In this document: positions 46,139-53,494 of the stretch, in pieces
Numbering within the stretch: the stretch's first letter is position 1
Layout: each line of letters opens with the position of its first letter
DNA from: Arcobacter sp.
GTDB taxonomy: Bacteria; Acidobacteriota; Terriglobia; Bryobacterales; Bryobacteraceae
Direction of reading: 5' to 3'
DNA length: 64,000 nt
Assembly (NCBI GenBank): GCA_020723085.1
Contig: DYJN01000008.1
Location: 20,593 to 84,592, forward strand
Program-made: the position numbers and the translations under genes
The notes under the pieces: model-generated
What the model was told of the DNA's origin: nothing
The model's input: only the letters and a program-made list of their open reading frames with translations
Database searches by the model: none

Positions 46139-47281
46139 GTGTCCGGCGCCAAGGCCATCCGCATTCCCCTGCTCGACCTGCGGGCGCAGTATGAGACCAT
46201 ACGCGCCGAAGTGGAGCAGGCGGTGCGCGGCGTGTTCGAGTCCCAGCAGTTCATCCTCGGTCCTGACGTCGCCGCCCTGGAGCAGGAGGTCGCCGAATAC
46301 TGCGGAGTGAGCCATGCCATCGGGTGCGGCTCGGGCACGGACGCGCTGCTGCTGGCTCTGCGCGCGCTCGACATCGGCCCCGGCGATGAAGTCCTGACGA
46401 CTCCATTCACGTTTTTCGCCACTGCCGGGGCGATCGCCAACGTGGGCGCGCGTCCGGTATTCGCCGACATCGATCCGGCCACTTTCAACCTCGATCCGGC
46501 GCAGGCGCGGGCGGTTCTGGACAGCCACCCGCGAGTCAGAGCCCTGCTGCCCGTCCACCTGTATGGGCTGTGCGCGGACATGGACCCGCTGCTGGAGATG
46601 GCCCGGGAGCGCGGCATTCCGGTGATCGAAGACGCCGCTCAGGCCATCGGCGCCGAATATCGCGGCCGCCGCGCCGGCAGCATGGGCTCGATCGGCTGTT
46701 TCAGCTTTTTCCCGACCAAGAATCTCGGCGGCGCCGGCGAGGGCGGCATATTGACCACCAACGACGGCAGATTGGCCGCGCGGCTCCGCGCGCTCCGCGT
46801 GCATGGTTCGCGTGTCCGCTACTTCCACGACGAAGTGGGAACCAATTCGAGGCTGGACACGCTGCAGGCGGCAGTTCTGCGCGTCAAGCTGCGCCATCTG
46901 GAGTCTTGGACGGCCCGGCGCATCCAGCTTGCCGGGTTGTACCGCGAGAAGCTCGCAGCGCTCGGCGGCCCGGTGATGCCGCCTCCACTGCCGCCGTACC
47001 CGGCCCGTCACGTATTCCATCAGTTCGTGATCCGGGCGCCCGAACGGGACCGTCTGCGCGAGCGCCTGTCCGCGCGCGGCATCGGCTCGGAGATCTACTA
47101 TCCGCTGCCCCTGCACCGGCAGAAGTGCTTCGCCTGGCTTGGCTATCCGGAGGGCTCATTTCCGGAGAGCGAGCGCGCTGCACGCGAAGTTCTGGCGCTG
47201 CCGATCTATCCCGAAATGTCGTCCTCGTCGATCGAGGAGATCTGTTCCGTCATCGGCCGATTCTATTCCGCTTCCTCATGA
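46139..47281 (+). CDS. DegT/DnrJ/EryC1-family sugar aminotransferase
   Basis: A 380-residue PLP enzyme that transaminates a nucleotide-linked keto sugar. It begins with IPLLDLRAQYETIRAEVEQA, has FCSGTD-like GCGSGTDALLLALRA, and the PLP lysine is Lys194 in FSFFPTKNLGGAGEGG. GTG 46139 was chosen because the family normally starts just here and because TATCAT (46127-46132) ends six bases ahead, the leaderless geometry seen elsewhere in the window; ATG 46103 is the alternative. It is coupled by ATGA to the FemAB-like gene. Likely role: amino sugar for exopolysaccharide. Confidence 0.92.
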   Translation: MSGAKAIRIPLLDLRAQYETIRAEVEQAVRGVFESQQFILGPDVAALEQEVAEYCGVSHAIGCGSGTDALLLALRALDIGPGDEVLTTPFTFFATAGAIANVGARPVFADIDPATFNLDPAQARAVLDSHPRVRALLPVHLYGLCADMDPLLEMARERGIPVIEDAAQAIGAEYRGRRAGSMGSIGCFSFFPTKNLGGAGEGGILTTNDGRLAARLRALRVHGSRVRYFHDEVGTNSRLDTLQAAVLRVKLRHLESWTARRIQLAGLYREKLAALGGPVMPPPLPPYPARHVFHQFVIRAPERDRLRERLSARGIGSEIYYPLPLHRQKCFAWLGYPEGSFPESERAAREVLALPIYPEMSSSSIEEICSVIGRFYSASS

Positions 47282-48315
47282 GCCTACGCATCCGACCCGC
47301 GCTGCCCGGAGATGACGCCGCCTGGAATGCCTTCGTCGATGCCCACCCGGAGGGCAGCCCGTTTCATCTCACTGCCTGGCGCGACTGCATCCAACAGACC
47401 TTTCCTTACAAGCCCTGTCCGCTTCTGGCCGAGGACGGGAAAGAAATCCGTGGCGTCCTGCCACTGTTCCTGGTTTCCTCCCCAATGTTGGGGCGCGTTC
47501 TTCTCTCATCGCCTTTTGCCGTCTACGGAGGGGCACTGGTCCGCGACGAGGAAACCAGGGCCGCGCTCAGGCAGGCCGTCGAGGACCGGGCCCGCGCGGA
47601 AAAAGTCGATTATGTCGAACTGAGGAATGCCTGGCCATCCCAATGCCTCGGCTTCGAGCGGGTGCAGCGCTACGTGACTTTCACGCTCAAACTGGAAGGC
47701 AGCGAGGAAGACCTGCTGTCCGCGATTCCCAGGAAGACGCGGAATCACATCAGAAAATCTCTGAAGTGCGGCCTCACTTCGCGCCATGCCAGCGATCTGG
47801 AGCCTTTCTATCGCATTTACTTTACGAACCTGCGCAGACTTGGCACGCCCGCGTTTCCCCGCGTCCACTTCCAACGCATCCTGCAGGCCTTCGCCGGCTC
47901 GGCTTACGTCCTGGAAGTGCTGCATGAAGGGCGGCCTGTCGCCGTCATGCTCACCTTTGAGTACAAGGGCGCCGTCATGCCCTACTATGGGGCTTCAGAC
48001 CGGGAATTCAATCATTTGGCGCCTAACAACTTCCTCTTTTGGGAACTGGGGCGCTCCGGCCTGTCGCGAGGCATGCGAGTGCTGGACTTTGGCCGCAGCA
48101 AGAAAATCGAGTCCGACGGCGTGTTCATTTTCAAATCACAATGGGGCTCGGAGATGCGCGAGCTCCCCTATGAGATCCTCCTGGTCCGGAGGCGCGATAT
48201 ACCCTACGTCAGTCCAGCCAACCCGAGGTTCCGCCCTTTTCTTTCGGTTTGGAGGCATCTGCCGCTCTGGTTCACAAACCGGATCGGCCCAATGCTGGTA
48301 AAATGGGTGCCCTGA
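47278..48315 (+). CDS. FemAB-like protein, exosortase/PEP-CTERM associated
   Basis: A 345-residue GNAT-superfamily protein of the FemAB type. It reads GSPFHLTAWRDCIQQTF near the N-terminus, IPRKTRNHIRKSLKCGL in the middle, and GRPVAVMLTFEYKGAVMPYYGASD in the C-terminal lobe. The spacing and the LDFGRSK segment match FemAB proteins of XrtA loci, whose exact acceptor is unknown but is probably a polysaccharide or peptide amino group. The start overlaps the aminotransferase stop, so an acylation or aminoacylation of the amino sugar is plausible. Exosortase follows after 73 bases. Confidence 0.85.
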   Translation: MSLRIRPALPGDDAAWNAFVDAHPEGSPFHLTAWRDCIQQTFPYKPCPLLAEDGKEIRGVLPLFLVSSPMLGRVLLSSPFAVYGGALVRDEETRAALRQAVEDRARAEKVDYVELRNAWPSQCLGFERVQRYVTFTLKLEGSEEDLLSAIPRKTRNHIRKSLKCGLTSRHASDLEPFYRIYFTNLRRLGTPAFPRVHFQRILQAFAGSAYVLEVLHEGRPVAVMLTFEYKGAVMPYYGASDREFNHLAPNNFLFWELGRSGLSRGMRVLDFGRSKKIESDGVFIFKSQWGSEMRELPYEILLVRRRDIPYVSPANPRFRPFLSVWRHLPLWFTNRIGPMLVKWVP

Positions 48316-48388
48316 GCGCGATTACGGCAGCCGTCGTGGCTGTGCGGGGTCCCGGAGCCGGAGGGCGGTTTTTTTTAAGGATTGCATC

Positions 48389-49261
48389 ATGAACGCCGGA
48401 GCCACACCTCTCGTCGATCAGGACGCCGCCTCGCGCGGTTTCCCCTGGCTTGTGATCGGCTGGATCGGCCTCCTGCTGACCCTGCTGTATTTCCCGGTTC
48501 TCCGCAACATGGTGCTCGACTGGTATCACGACGAGAACATGGGCCACGGCTTTTTTGTTCCCTTCGTTTCGGCGTGGATCATCTGGCAGCAGCGCACGAA
48601 ACTGCTGGCGGCGGCTTACCAGCCCAATCTCTGGGGGCTGGCCATCGTGCTGATGGGGGGACTGCTCCTGCTGGTGGGGACCTTTGCGGTGGAGCAGACT
48701 TTGATGCGGGGCTCGTTCCTCATTTCTTTGTGGGGAGCAGTGGTCACCCTCGGCGGCCTCCGGCTGCTGTGGGATCTCGCGTTTCCCCTGTTCCTGCTCG
48801 TGTTCATGATTCCGCTGCCGGCGGTGATCTACAACCAGATCACGTTTCCGTTGCAGATCTTCGCCAGCCAGGTGGCGGAAACGGCGCTGAGCCTGCTCGG
48901 CATCCCCGTGCTGCGGGAAGGCAACATTCTGGAGCTGCCCAGCCAGAGGCTTTCGGTTGTAGAGGCTTGCAGCGGCATCCGCTCGCTGATGTCGCTGACA
49001 TATCTTTCGCTGATCTACGGACACCTGTTCGAATCCCGCGCCTGGCTGCGGGCTGTGCTGCTGCTGCTGACTCCAGCCATCGCGATCCTTGTCAATGCGG
49101 CGCGGGTGACGGCGACCGGGCTGCTCAGCGAATATGATCCCAAGCTGGCCGTCGGCGCCTTCCACACGATGGAAGGCTGGTTCATGTTTCTTCTGGCGCT
49201 GATGACGCTGGTGATTGTCCACAGGCTTCTGGGGAGGATGGCACGCCGGTATGGACCGTAG
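48389..49261 (+). CDS. xrtA: exosortase (XrtA type)
   Basis: Membrane transpeptidase that cleaves C-terminal PEP-CTERM-type sorting signals of exported proteins. The 290-residue protein has about eight membrane helices and the full catalytic triad: Cys194 (VEACSGIRS), Arg239 (NAARVTATG) and His259 (GAFHTMEGW). AAGGA lies ahead of the ATG, just after a run of eight T (48369-48376). It overlaps the EpsI gene by 11 bases. No protein with a PEP-CTERM tail is encoded in this window, so its substrates lie elsewhere. Confidence 0.95.
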   Translation: MNAGATPLVDQDAASRGFPWLVIGWIGLLLTLLYFPVLRNMVLDWYHDENMGHGFFVPFVSAWIIWQQRTKLLAAAYQPNLWGLAIVLMGGLLLLVGTFAVEQTLMRGSFLISLWGAVVTLGGLRLLWDLAFPLFLLVFMIPLPAVIYNQITFPLQIFASQVAETALSLLGIPVLREGNILELPSQRLSVVEACSGIRSLMSLTYLSLIYGHLFESRAWLRAVLLLLTPAIAILVNAARVTATGLLSEYDPKLAVGAFHTMEGWFMFLLALMTLVIVHRLLGRMARRYGP

Positions 49262-49937
49262 AGTAGGCCGTTCCGCGCCGGGTTCGCGCCGGGGCGCCGT
49301 CATCGCACTGAGCCTGCTTCTCATCTGTCAGGCGGCCGCCTACCATTCGCTGCCGAAGTCAGAAACGGACTTTGCTGTCAGGCCATTGCGGGAGTTCCCG
49401 GCGGAGATCGACGGATGGCGAATGGTCGCTGATAATGAGATCGATCCGGAAGTGCAGCGGGTCCTGCGGGCCGACGATACGCTGAACCGCGTGTACGCGA
49501 AGCCGGGGGGGGCGGTGGGGCTCAGCCTCTTTGTCGCGTTCTTCCGGTCTCAAAAAACGGGCGCTGCGCCGCACTCTCCGAAGAACTGCCTGCCGGGATC
49601 AGGGTATGCGCCGCTGGATTCGGGGACGACATTCATCGAAAGCGATTCGGGGCGCCGTGTCGAAGTGAACCGTTACATCGTGGCGCGGGGCGAGTCGCGG
49701 AGCCTCGTCCTGTACTGGTATCAGACCCCGGCGCGGATTGTCGCCAGCGAATACGCCGCCAAGTTCTGGCTTGTGGCAGACTCGCTGCGCTACCGCCGTT
49801 CGGATACCAGCCTGGTGCGCATCGTAGCCCCGATTCTGGATGGCGACGACAGCGAGCGGGAGGCGCATGAGTTCGCCCGGGTCCTGATGCCGCGCCTCAC
49901 GGAGTTCCTTCCCCGCCTTAAGGGCGGCGCCGAATGA
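49251..49937 (+). CDS. epsI: EpsI-family protein
   Basis: A 228-residue protein with an N-terminal membrane anchor (AVIALSLLLICQAAAY) and a periplasmic EpsI/methanolan-biosynthesis domain. It has FPAEIDGWRMV near the start, LFVAFFRSQKTGAAPHSPKNCLPGSGY (split around the conserved Cys), and YIVARGESRSLVLYWYQTP. EpsI proteins are encoded with, or fused to, exosortases and are needed for exopolysaccharide export. ATG 49251 lies within the end of the exosortase gene; GGGGAGG is 13 bases ahead. Confidence 0.92.
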   Translation: MDRRVGRSAPGSRRGAVIALSLLLICQAAAYHSLPKSETDFAVRPLREFPAEIDGWRMVADNEIDPEVQRVLRADDTLNRVYAKPGGAVGLSLFVAFFRSQKTGAAPHSPKNCLPGSGYAPLDSGTTFIESDSGRRVEVNRYIVARGESRSLVLYWYQTPARIVASEYAAKFWLVADSLRYRRSDTSLVRIVAPILDGDDSEREAHEFARVLMPRLTEFLPRLKGGAE

Positions 49938-50022
49938 GCCGGATCAGCGTCACGGCTGCCTGAATCAGAACGTAAAACGCCCACACGGTCAGCCGGTCCG
50001 CCAGCAGTCTCCAGCGTTTCAT
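49918..50022 (-). CDS. 34-residue single-helix membrane peptide
   Basis: A short reading frame begins with ATG at 50022, overlapping the stop of the 50019-50309 gene as ATGA, so it can be translated by coupling. The product has a basic start (MKRWRLLADR), one hydrophobic stretch (LTVWAFYVLIQAAVTLIRLI) and a basic end (RRRP). It looks like a small inner-membrane peptide. Its 3' end overlaps the 3' end of epsI on the other strand by 20 bases. No similarity search was possible. Confidence 0.45.
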   Translation of the reverse strand: MKRWRLLADRLTVWAFYVLIQAAVTLIRLIRRRP

Positions 50023-50309
50023 TCGAGGTCGGGAAAGGCCAGCCGGTACTGCCGCTTCGGGAAGAAGTCACGCAGCGCCCGTTCCGGCGAACTCCGTGCC
50101 ACGTACAGCACCCTGCCGCCGGAACGCGCCGCCATTTCGCGGGCCACAGCGAGCTCCTGATTGACTTCAGCCAGGCCGGGCGCCTGCCCGGACTGCAGCC
50201 ATTCCTCTGTCCAGCGGTTCAGGCGCCGCTCCCATTCCAGATCGGCGCAGCGCCATTCGCCGCGCCGCAGGACGGCTTTGTGCTTGCCCACGCTCAAGAT
50301 GATGCCCAT
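50019..50309 (-). CDS. small hypothetical protein
   Basis: A 96-residue hydrophilic protein with many Arg, Glu and Trp residues (GKHKAVLRRGEWRCADLEWERRL is its core, given in part) and a C-terminal segment ERALRDFFPKRQYRLAF. I do not recognise a family. Start ATG 50309 is assumed; a TTG at 50342 would add 11 residues. Its stop is coupled by ATGA to the 34-residue membrane peptide. It is divergent from fliW, with which it shares an 80-base upstream region. Confidence 0.55.
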   Translation of the reverse strand: MGIILSVGKHKAVLRRGEWRCADLEWERRLNRWTEEWLQSGQAPGLAEVNQELAVAREMAARSGGRVLYVARSSPERALRDFFPKRQYRLAFPDLE

Positions 50310-50390
50310 CGTGCTCGCCGTAGAAATTTCCTTGTACCACAAGACGCACTTCTTCGGAGAGAAATCCCGTGCACAAGCCCACTATTTCCT

Positions 50391-50825
50391 GTGAGCGCAG
50401 AAAACGTGGAGGCGGCTGCTGGAAACCTCCATGTCACCCGGTACCGCTTCCCTTTCGGCATTCCGGCCTTCGAGCACCTGACTGGCTTCCGCCTTCTGGA
50501 AAGCCCGGCCTGGGCGCCGCTTGTGGTGCTCGAAAGCGAATCGGAACCGCCCGTGCGGTTCGCCTGCGCCCCGGTGCGGCTGCTGATGCCCGGCTACCGC
50601 CTCGAGTTGTCCGATGCGGAAATGGCCGCTCTGGGGTGGTCCGGCGGCGGCACGGAGCCGATCCTGCTCGCCATCCTCACCTTTGTCGAAGGGCGGCCCC
50701 CGACGGCGAACCTTTTGGCGCCCGTTGTGCTCAATCCGGAGACGCGGTCAGGCGTGCAGTCCGTCCAGGCGCACGCCTCTTACTCCCACGCTCACCCGCT
50801 CCGCCAGGAATCGTCATGTTCGTGA
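50391..50825 (+). CDS. fliW: flagellar assembly factor FliW
   Basis: A 144-residue FliW: YRFPFGIPAFEHLTGFRLLE at the N-terminus, CAPVRLLMPGYRLELSD in the middle, and NLLAPVVLNPETRSGVQ near the C-terminus, all conserved landmarks. FliW binds and blocks CsrA and in flagellated species is released by flagellin. The start is uncertain: GTG 50391 and GTG 50406 are both possible and neither has a good ribosome site. It overlaps csrA by ten bases. No flagellar gene is in the window. Confidence 0.9.
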   Translation: MSAENVEAAAGNLHVTRYRFPFGIPAFEHLTGFRLLESPAWAPLVVLESESEPPVRFACAPVRLLMPGYRLELSDAEMAALGWSGGGTEPILLAILTFVEGRPPTANLLAPVVLNPETRSGVQSVQAHASYSHAHPLRQESSCS

Positions 50826-51130
50826 TCCGCCGCAAAATCGGGCAATCCATCCGCATCGGGGAGCAGATTGTGGTGGAAGTGCTGGATGCCACCCCGAACC
50901 GCGTGAAACTGGGTATTCACGCGCCTTCCGAAGTGCGTGTGGCGCGCACGGAGGTGCTGATCGCCGAGATGCAGAACCGCGTGGCCGCCGGTTCGGCCGC
51001 CATGGACGCTCTGGCCACTCTGGCCGGGCAGTTGCGGACGGCGCGCCCCCAGAGCTGGGCCGCCGGCCGCGAACCGGCCGCCGATGGGCCGGCTATAGCT
51101 GCGGCCAGCCCCGGCGAAGACCCGTCTTGA
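50816..51130 (+). CDS. csrA: carbon storage regulator CsrA with long C-terminal tail
   Basis: RNA-binding translational regulator. Residues 1-60 are a typical CsrA: MFVIRRKIGQSIRIG, then VKLGIHAPSEVRVARTEV with Arg44 in the RNA-binding strand. The protein is 104 residues, against about 60-75 for most CsrA. The extra 40 residues are Ala/Pro/Gly-rich and probably disordered. It is translationally coupled to fliW. Targets would be mRNAs with GGA loops; none was tested here. Confidence 0.93.
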   Translation: MFVIRRKIGQSIRIGEQIVVEVLDATPNRVKLGIHAPSEVRVARTEVLIAEMQNRVAAGSAAMDALATLAGQLRTARPQSWAAGREPAADGPAIAAASPGEDPS

Positions 51131-51227
51131 CCGGATCCAGCGCCTCGGGACCGGAACTGGCGTACTGGGAAGAAACGCCGCCGCAATGTCTCATAAGGTC
51201 TTTACCGGAGCCGCCGTTTCGGGTTGA

Positions 51228-51590
51228 ATGGAGTTGATGGCGCATCCTCAGGTATCTATCGGAGCCGGGAATCGGGCGATCGCGCTGAGTCCGACGCGGG
51301 CGCTGTTGGTATACGCTTACCTGCAAGCCTTGGACGTGATGACCACGCTGGCGTTTCTGCTGGCGGGCGTGCAGGAAGCCAATCCATTGGTGCGCCAGGC
51401 CATGGAATGGACCGGCAGCCCGCTGGGCGGGCTGTTGATGGTGAAGTTTGCGGCTCTCCTCTTGGGGCTTTACTGCTGGGCGAGCGGGCGGCTCCGGCTG
51501 TTGCAGCGCGCCAACGTGTTCTTTGCCGCGCTGGTGGCGTGGAATCTCGGCTGCCTGGTGCTGGGGCTTGGCCGCGTTCCTCACTCGTGA
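51228..51590 (+). CDS. DUF5658-like small membrane protein
   Basis: A 120-residue protein with three hydrophobic segments (LLVYAYLQALDVMTTLAFLLAG, LGGLLMVKFAALLLGLYCW and ANVFFAALVAWNLGCLVLGLG, each quoted in part as core). The layout QALDVMTT...EANPLVR...K is typical of the DUF5658 family: helix, Asn-Pro turn, Lys-start helix. Function is unknown. ATG 51228 and ATG 51237 are both possible starts; GGAG precedes the second. Confidence 0.7.
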   Translation: MELMAHPQVSIGAGNRAIALSPTRALLVYAYLQALDVMTTLAFLLAGVQEANPLVRQAMEWTGSPLGGLLMVKFAALLLGLYCWASGRLRLLQRANVFFAALVAWNLGCLVLGLGRVPHS

Positions 51591-51627
51591 GGCGGCGTGG
51601 GGTGACCTGCGTCCTTGCCGCGCAAGC

Positions 51628-51858
51628 TCAGGTTTGATTGGTCGAGTTCATCAGAATCTCGGCGATACGGTTGTAGATTTCCCGCATCGAGCTCGTAGCG
51701 GTATAGGGGATCAGCGCCGCGCAGGCGACCGCGATGAAGCCGACGATCAAGGCGTACTCCACCAGATCCTGTCCGCGGCTGCTTCTCCGCCCCGCGCGGA
51801 AAAGCCCCGTCATTTCTCGCCCGAGCCAACCCGCCATGGCATGCAATCGGCAGTGCAT
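51628..51858 (-). CDS. Flp-type pilin
   Basis: A 76-residue prepilin. A basic leader ends in SSRG, followed by QDLVEYALIVGFIAVACAAL, so Glu5 and Tyr6 of the mature chain are in place as in Flp pilins processed by TadV-type peptidase. The C-terminal part (TSSMREIYNRIAEILMN) is short, as usual. Start ATG 51858 has GGAGG six bases ahead; the ATG directly before it is closer to that site. No tad/cpa assembly genes are in the window. It converges on the DUF5658-like gene and is divergent from the glycosyltransferase fusion. Confidence 0.88.
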   Translation of the reverse strand: MHCRLHAMAGWLGREMTGLFRAGRRSSRGQDLVEYALIVGFIAVACAALIPYTATSSMREIYNRIAEILMNSTNQT

Positions 51859-52037
51859 CATAGTCCTCCAACGCCTTCAGTACTAGTTCTATCCTGGCTT
51901 TGGGTTGGAGATCCTTCAACCAAGGAAAGGCCGTAGAACGGTGCAAAAGTCCACTTAGCTATTCCGGGCCATGGTGCAGGCTTTGGAGGGTCCGTTTCGG
52001 CCCCGTGGTGCGCCCCGGTTTCGACTACACTGTTGAT

Positions 52038-53480
52038 TTGCCCCTGAAGCTCAGCATCCTGATCCCGGTCTACAACGAGCGGGCTGTTGTGCGCCGGAGC
52101 CTCGAGCAGGTTGTCTCTGCGCCGCTGCCGGAGGGCATGGAGCGGGAACTGGTGATCGTCGACGACTGCTCGCGCGACGGCACTTGGGACATTCTGCGGG
52201 AGATTGCGGGGCAGAACCCCTGCGTCCGGCTGTTCCGCCACGAAGTGAACCAGGGCAAGGGAGCTGCCGTGCGGACCGCCATCGGCCATGCGGAGGGCGA
52301 TTTCTGCCTGATCCAGGATGCGGACCTCGAGTACGATCCGCAGGAGTATCCGGTCCTGCTGAAGCCGCTGCTCGAAGGCCGCGCCGACGCCGTCTTCGGC
52401 TCGCGCTATCTGGCGGGCGAGAGCCGCCGTGTGCTGCCTTTCTGGCACACGGTGATCAACCAGACGCTCACCCTGATCTCGAACGTCTTTTCCAACATCC
52501 ATGTCACGGACATGGAGACCTGCTACAAGGTTTTCCGCACCGACCTGCTGAAGTCGATCCCGATCCGCTCCAGCCGCTTCGGTTTCGAGCCGGAGATCAC
52601 CATGAAATGCGCCAAGCGGAGGCTCCGGATCTACGAAGTGCCCATCAGTTACCACGGGCGCACGTACGAGGAGGGGAAAAAGATCGGGTGGAAAGACGGG
52701 CTGCAGGCGCTGGGCGTGATCCTGAAGTTCTGGTTGATCGATGACCTGTACGCCGACACGCGCGGCCGTGAAGCGATCATCAACCTCACGCGCACGCCCG
52801 CCTACATTGACTGGCTCTGCTCGATTCTCCGCCCGGAGCTGGGCGACGAGGTATTCGAACTTTCGGCGGGCCTGGGGACTTTTTCCGCGCGCCTGATGGG
52901 GAAGCGCCTGCGGTATGTGGCCACGGATCACGATCCGCTGCATCTGCACGCTCTGCAGAACCGTTTCCTGCGCACGCCGAACGTGGAAGTGAGTCCGTGC
53001 CGGCCGGACGCCGTCGGGGATTTTCGGCCATGGGCCGGACAGTTCGACAGCGCTCTCGCGGTGAACGTGCTGGAGGGGCTCCCGCACGCGGAGGCGGCTC
53101 TGGAAGGGATGCGGACGGTGCTCCGTCCCGGAGGGCGGCTCTTCCTTGTGGCGCCGCAGGGGCCGCGGCTCTACGGCAGCGTCGACCGCGCGATGGGGCA
53201 GTTGCGCCGCTTCCGCAGGCAGGAGCTGGCCCGGATGCTGGAGTCGGCTGGTTTCGAGGTGCTGTGGATCCGCGACATCAATAAGGCCGGAGTCCTGGGC
53301 TGGTGGCTGGCGTCGCACGTCTTCGGGCGGCGGAGGCTATCGAAGCTCACCCTGAAGCTCTTCGACAAGACCGTGTGGCTGTGGCGCCTGGCCGACCGCC
53401 TGCTGCCCTGGCGCGGGCTGACGATGCTCGTCTCTGCGCGGCGCAAGGAGGTTCCCGGCGGCCCGGATCAGGTAAACTAG
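52038..53480 (+). CDS. family 2 glycosyltransferase fused to SAM methyltransferase
   Basis: A 480-residue two-domain protein. Residues 1-235 are a DPM1-like GT2 with LSILIPVYNERAVV, IVDDCSRDGTWDIL, the DxD-type QDADLEYDP and FGSRYLAGESRR. Residues 250-430 are a class I methyltransferase (ELSAGLGTFSARLMG, LRYVATDHDPLHL, ALAVNVLEGLPHAEAAL, VLRPGGRLFLVAPQG). TTG 52038 is proposed as start: it gives the natural GT2 N-terminus and TACACT (52026-52031) ends exactly six bases ahead. GTG 52005 or further upstream codons are alternatives. It may glycosylate and methylate a polyprenyl-linked intermediate. Confidence 0.85.
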   Translation: MPLKLSILIPVYNERAVVRRSLEQVVSAPLPEGMERELVIVDDCSRDGTWDILREIAGQNPCVRLFRHEVNQGKGAAVRTAIGHAEGDFCLIQDADLEYDPQEYPVLLKPLLEGRADAVFGSRYLAGESRRVLPFWHTVINQTLTLISNVFSNIHVTDMETCYKVFRTDLLKSIPIRSSRFGFEPEITMKCAKRRLRIYEVPISYHGRTYEEGKKIGWKDGLQALGVILKFWLIDDLYADTRGREAIINLTRTPAYIDWLCSILRPELGDEVFELSAGLGTFSARLMGKRLRYVATDHDPLHLHALQNRFLRTPNVEVSPCRPDAVGDFRPWAGQFDSALAVNVLEGLPHAEAALEGMRTVLRPGGRLFLVAPQGPRLYGSVDRAMGQLRRFRRQELARMLESAGFEVLWIRDINKAGVLGWWLASHVFGRRRLSKLTLKLFDKTVWLWRLADRLLPWRGLTMLVSARRKEVPGGPDQVN

Positions 53481-53494
53481 ACAATTGCTTTCAT

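Noticed and set aside
48330..48376. Intrinsic terminator ending in eight T before the exosortase gene
   Set aside because: The T-run is striking, but only a short, imperfect stem can be drawn directly before it. An SD-like AAGGA follows at once, so it may be chance or a weak attenuator.
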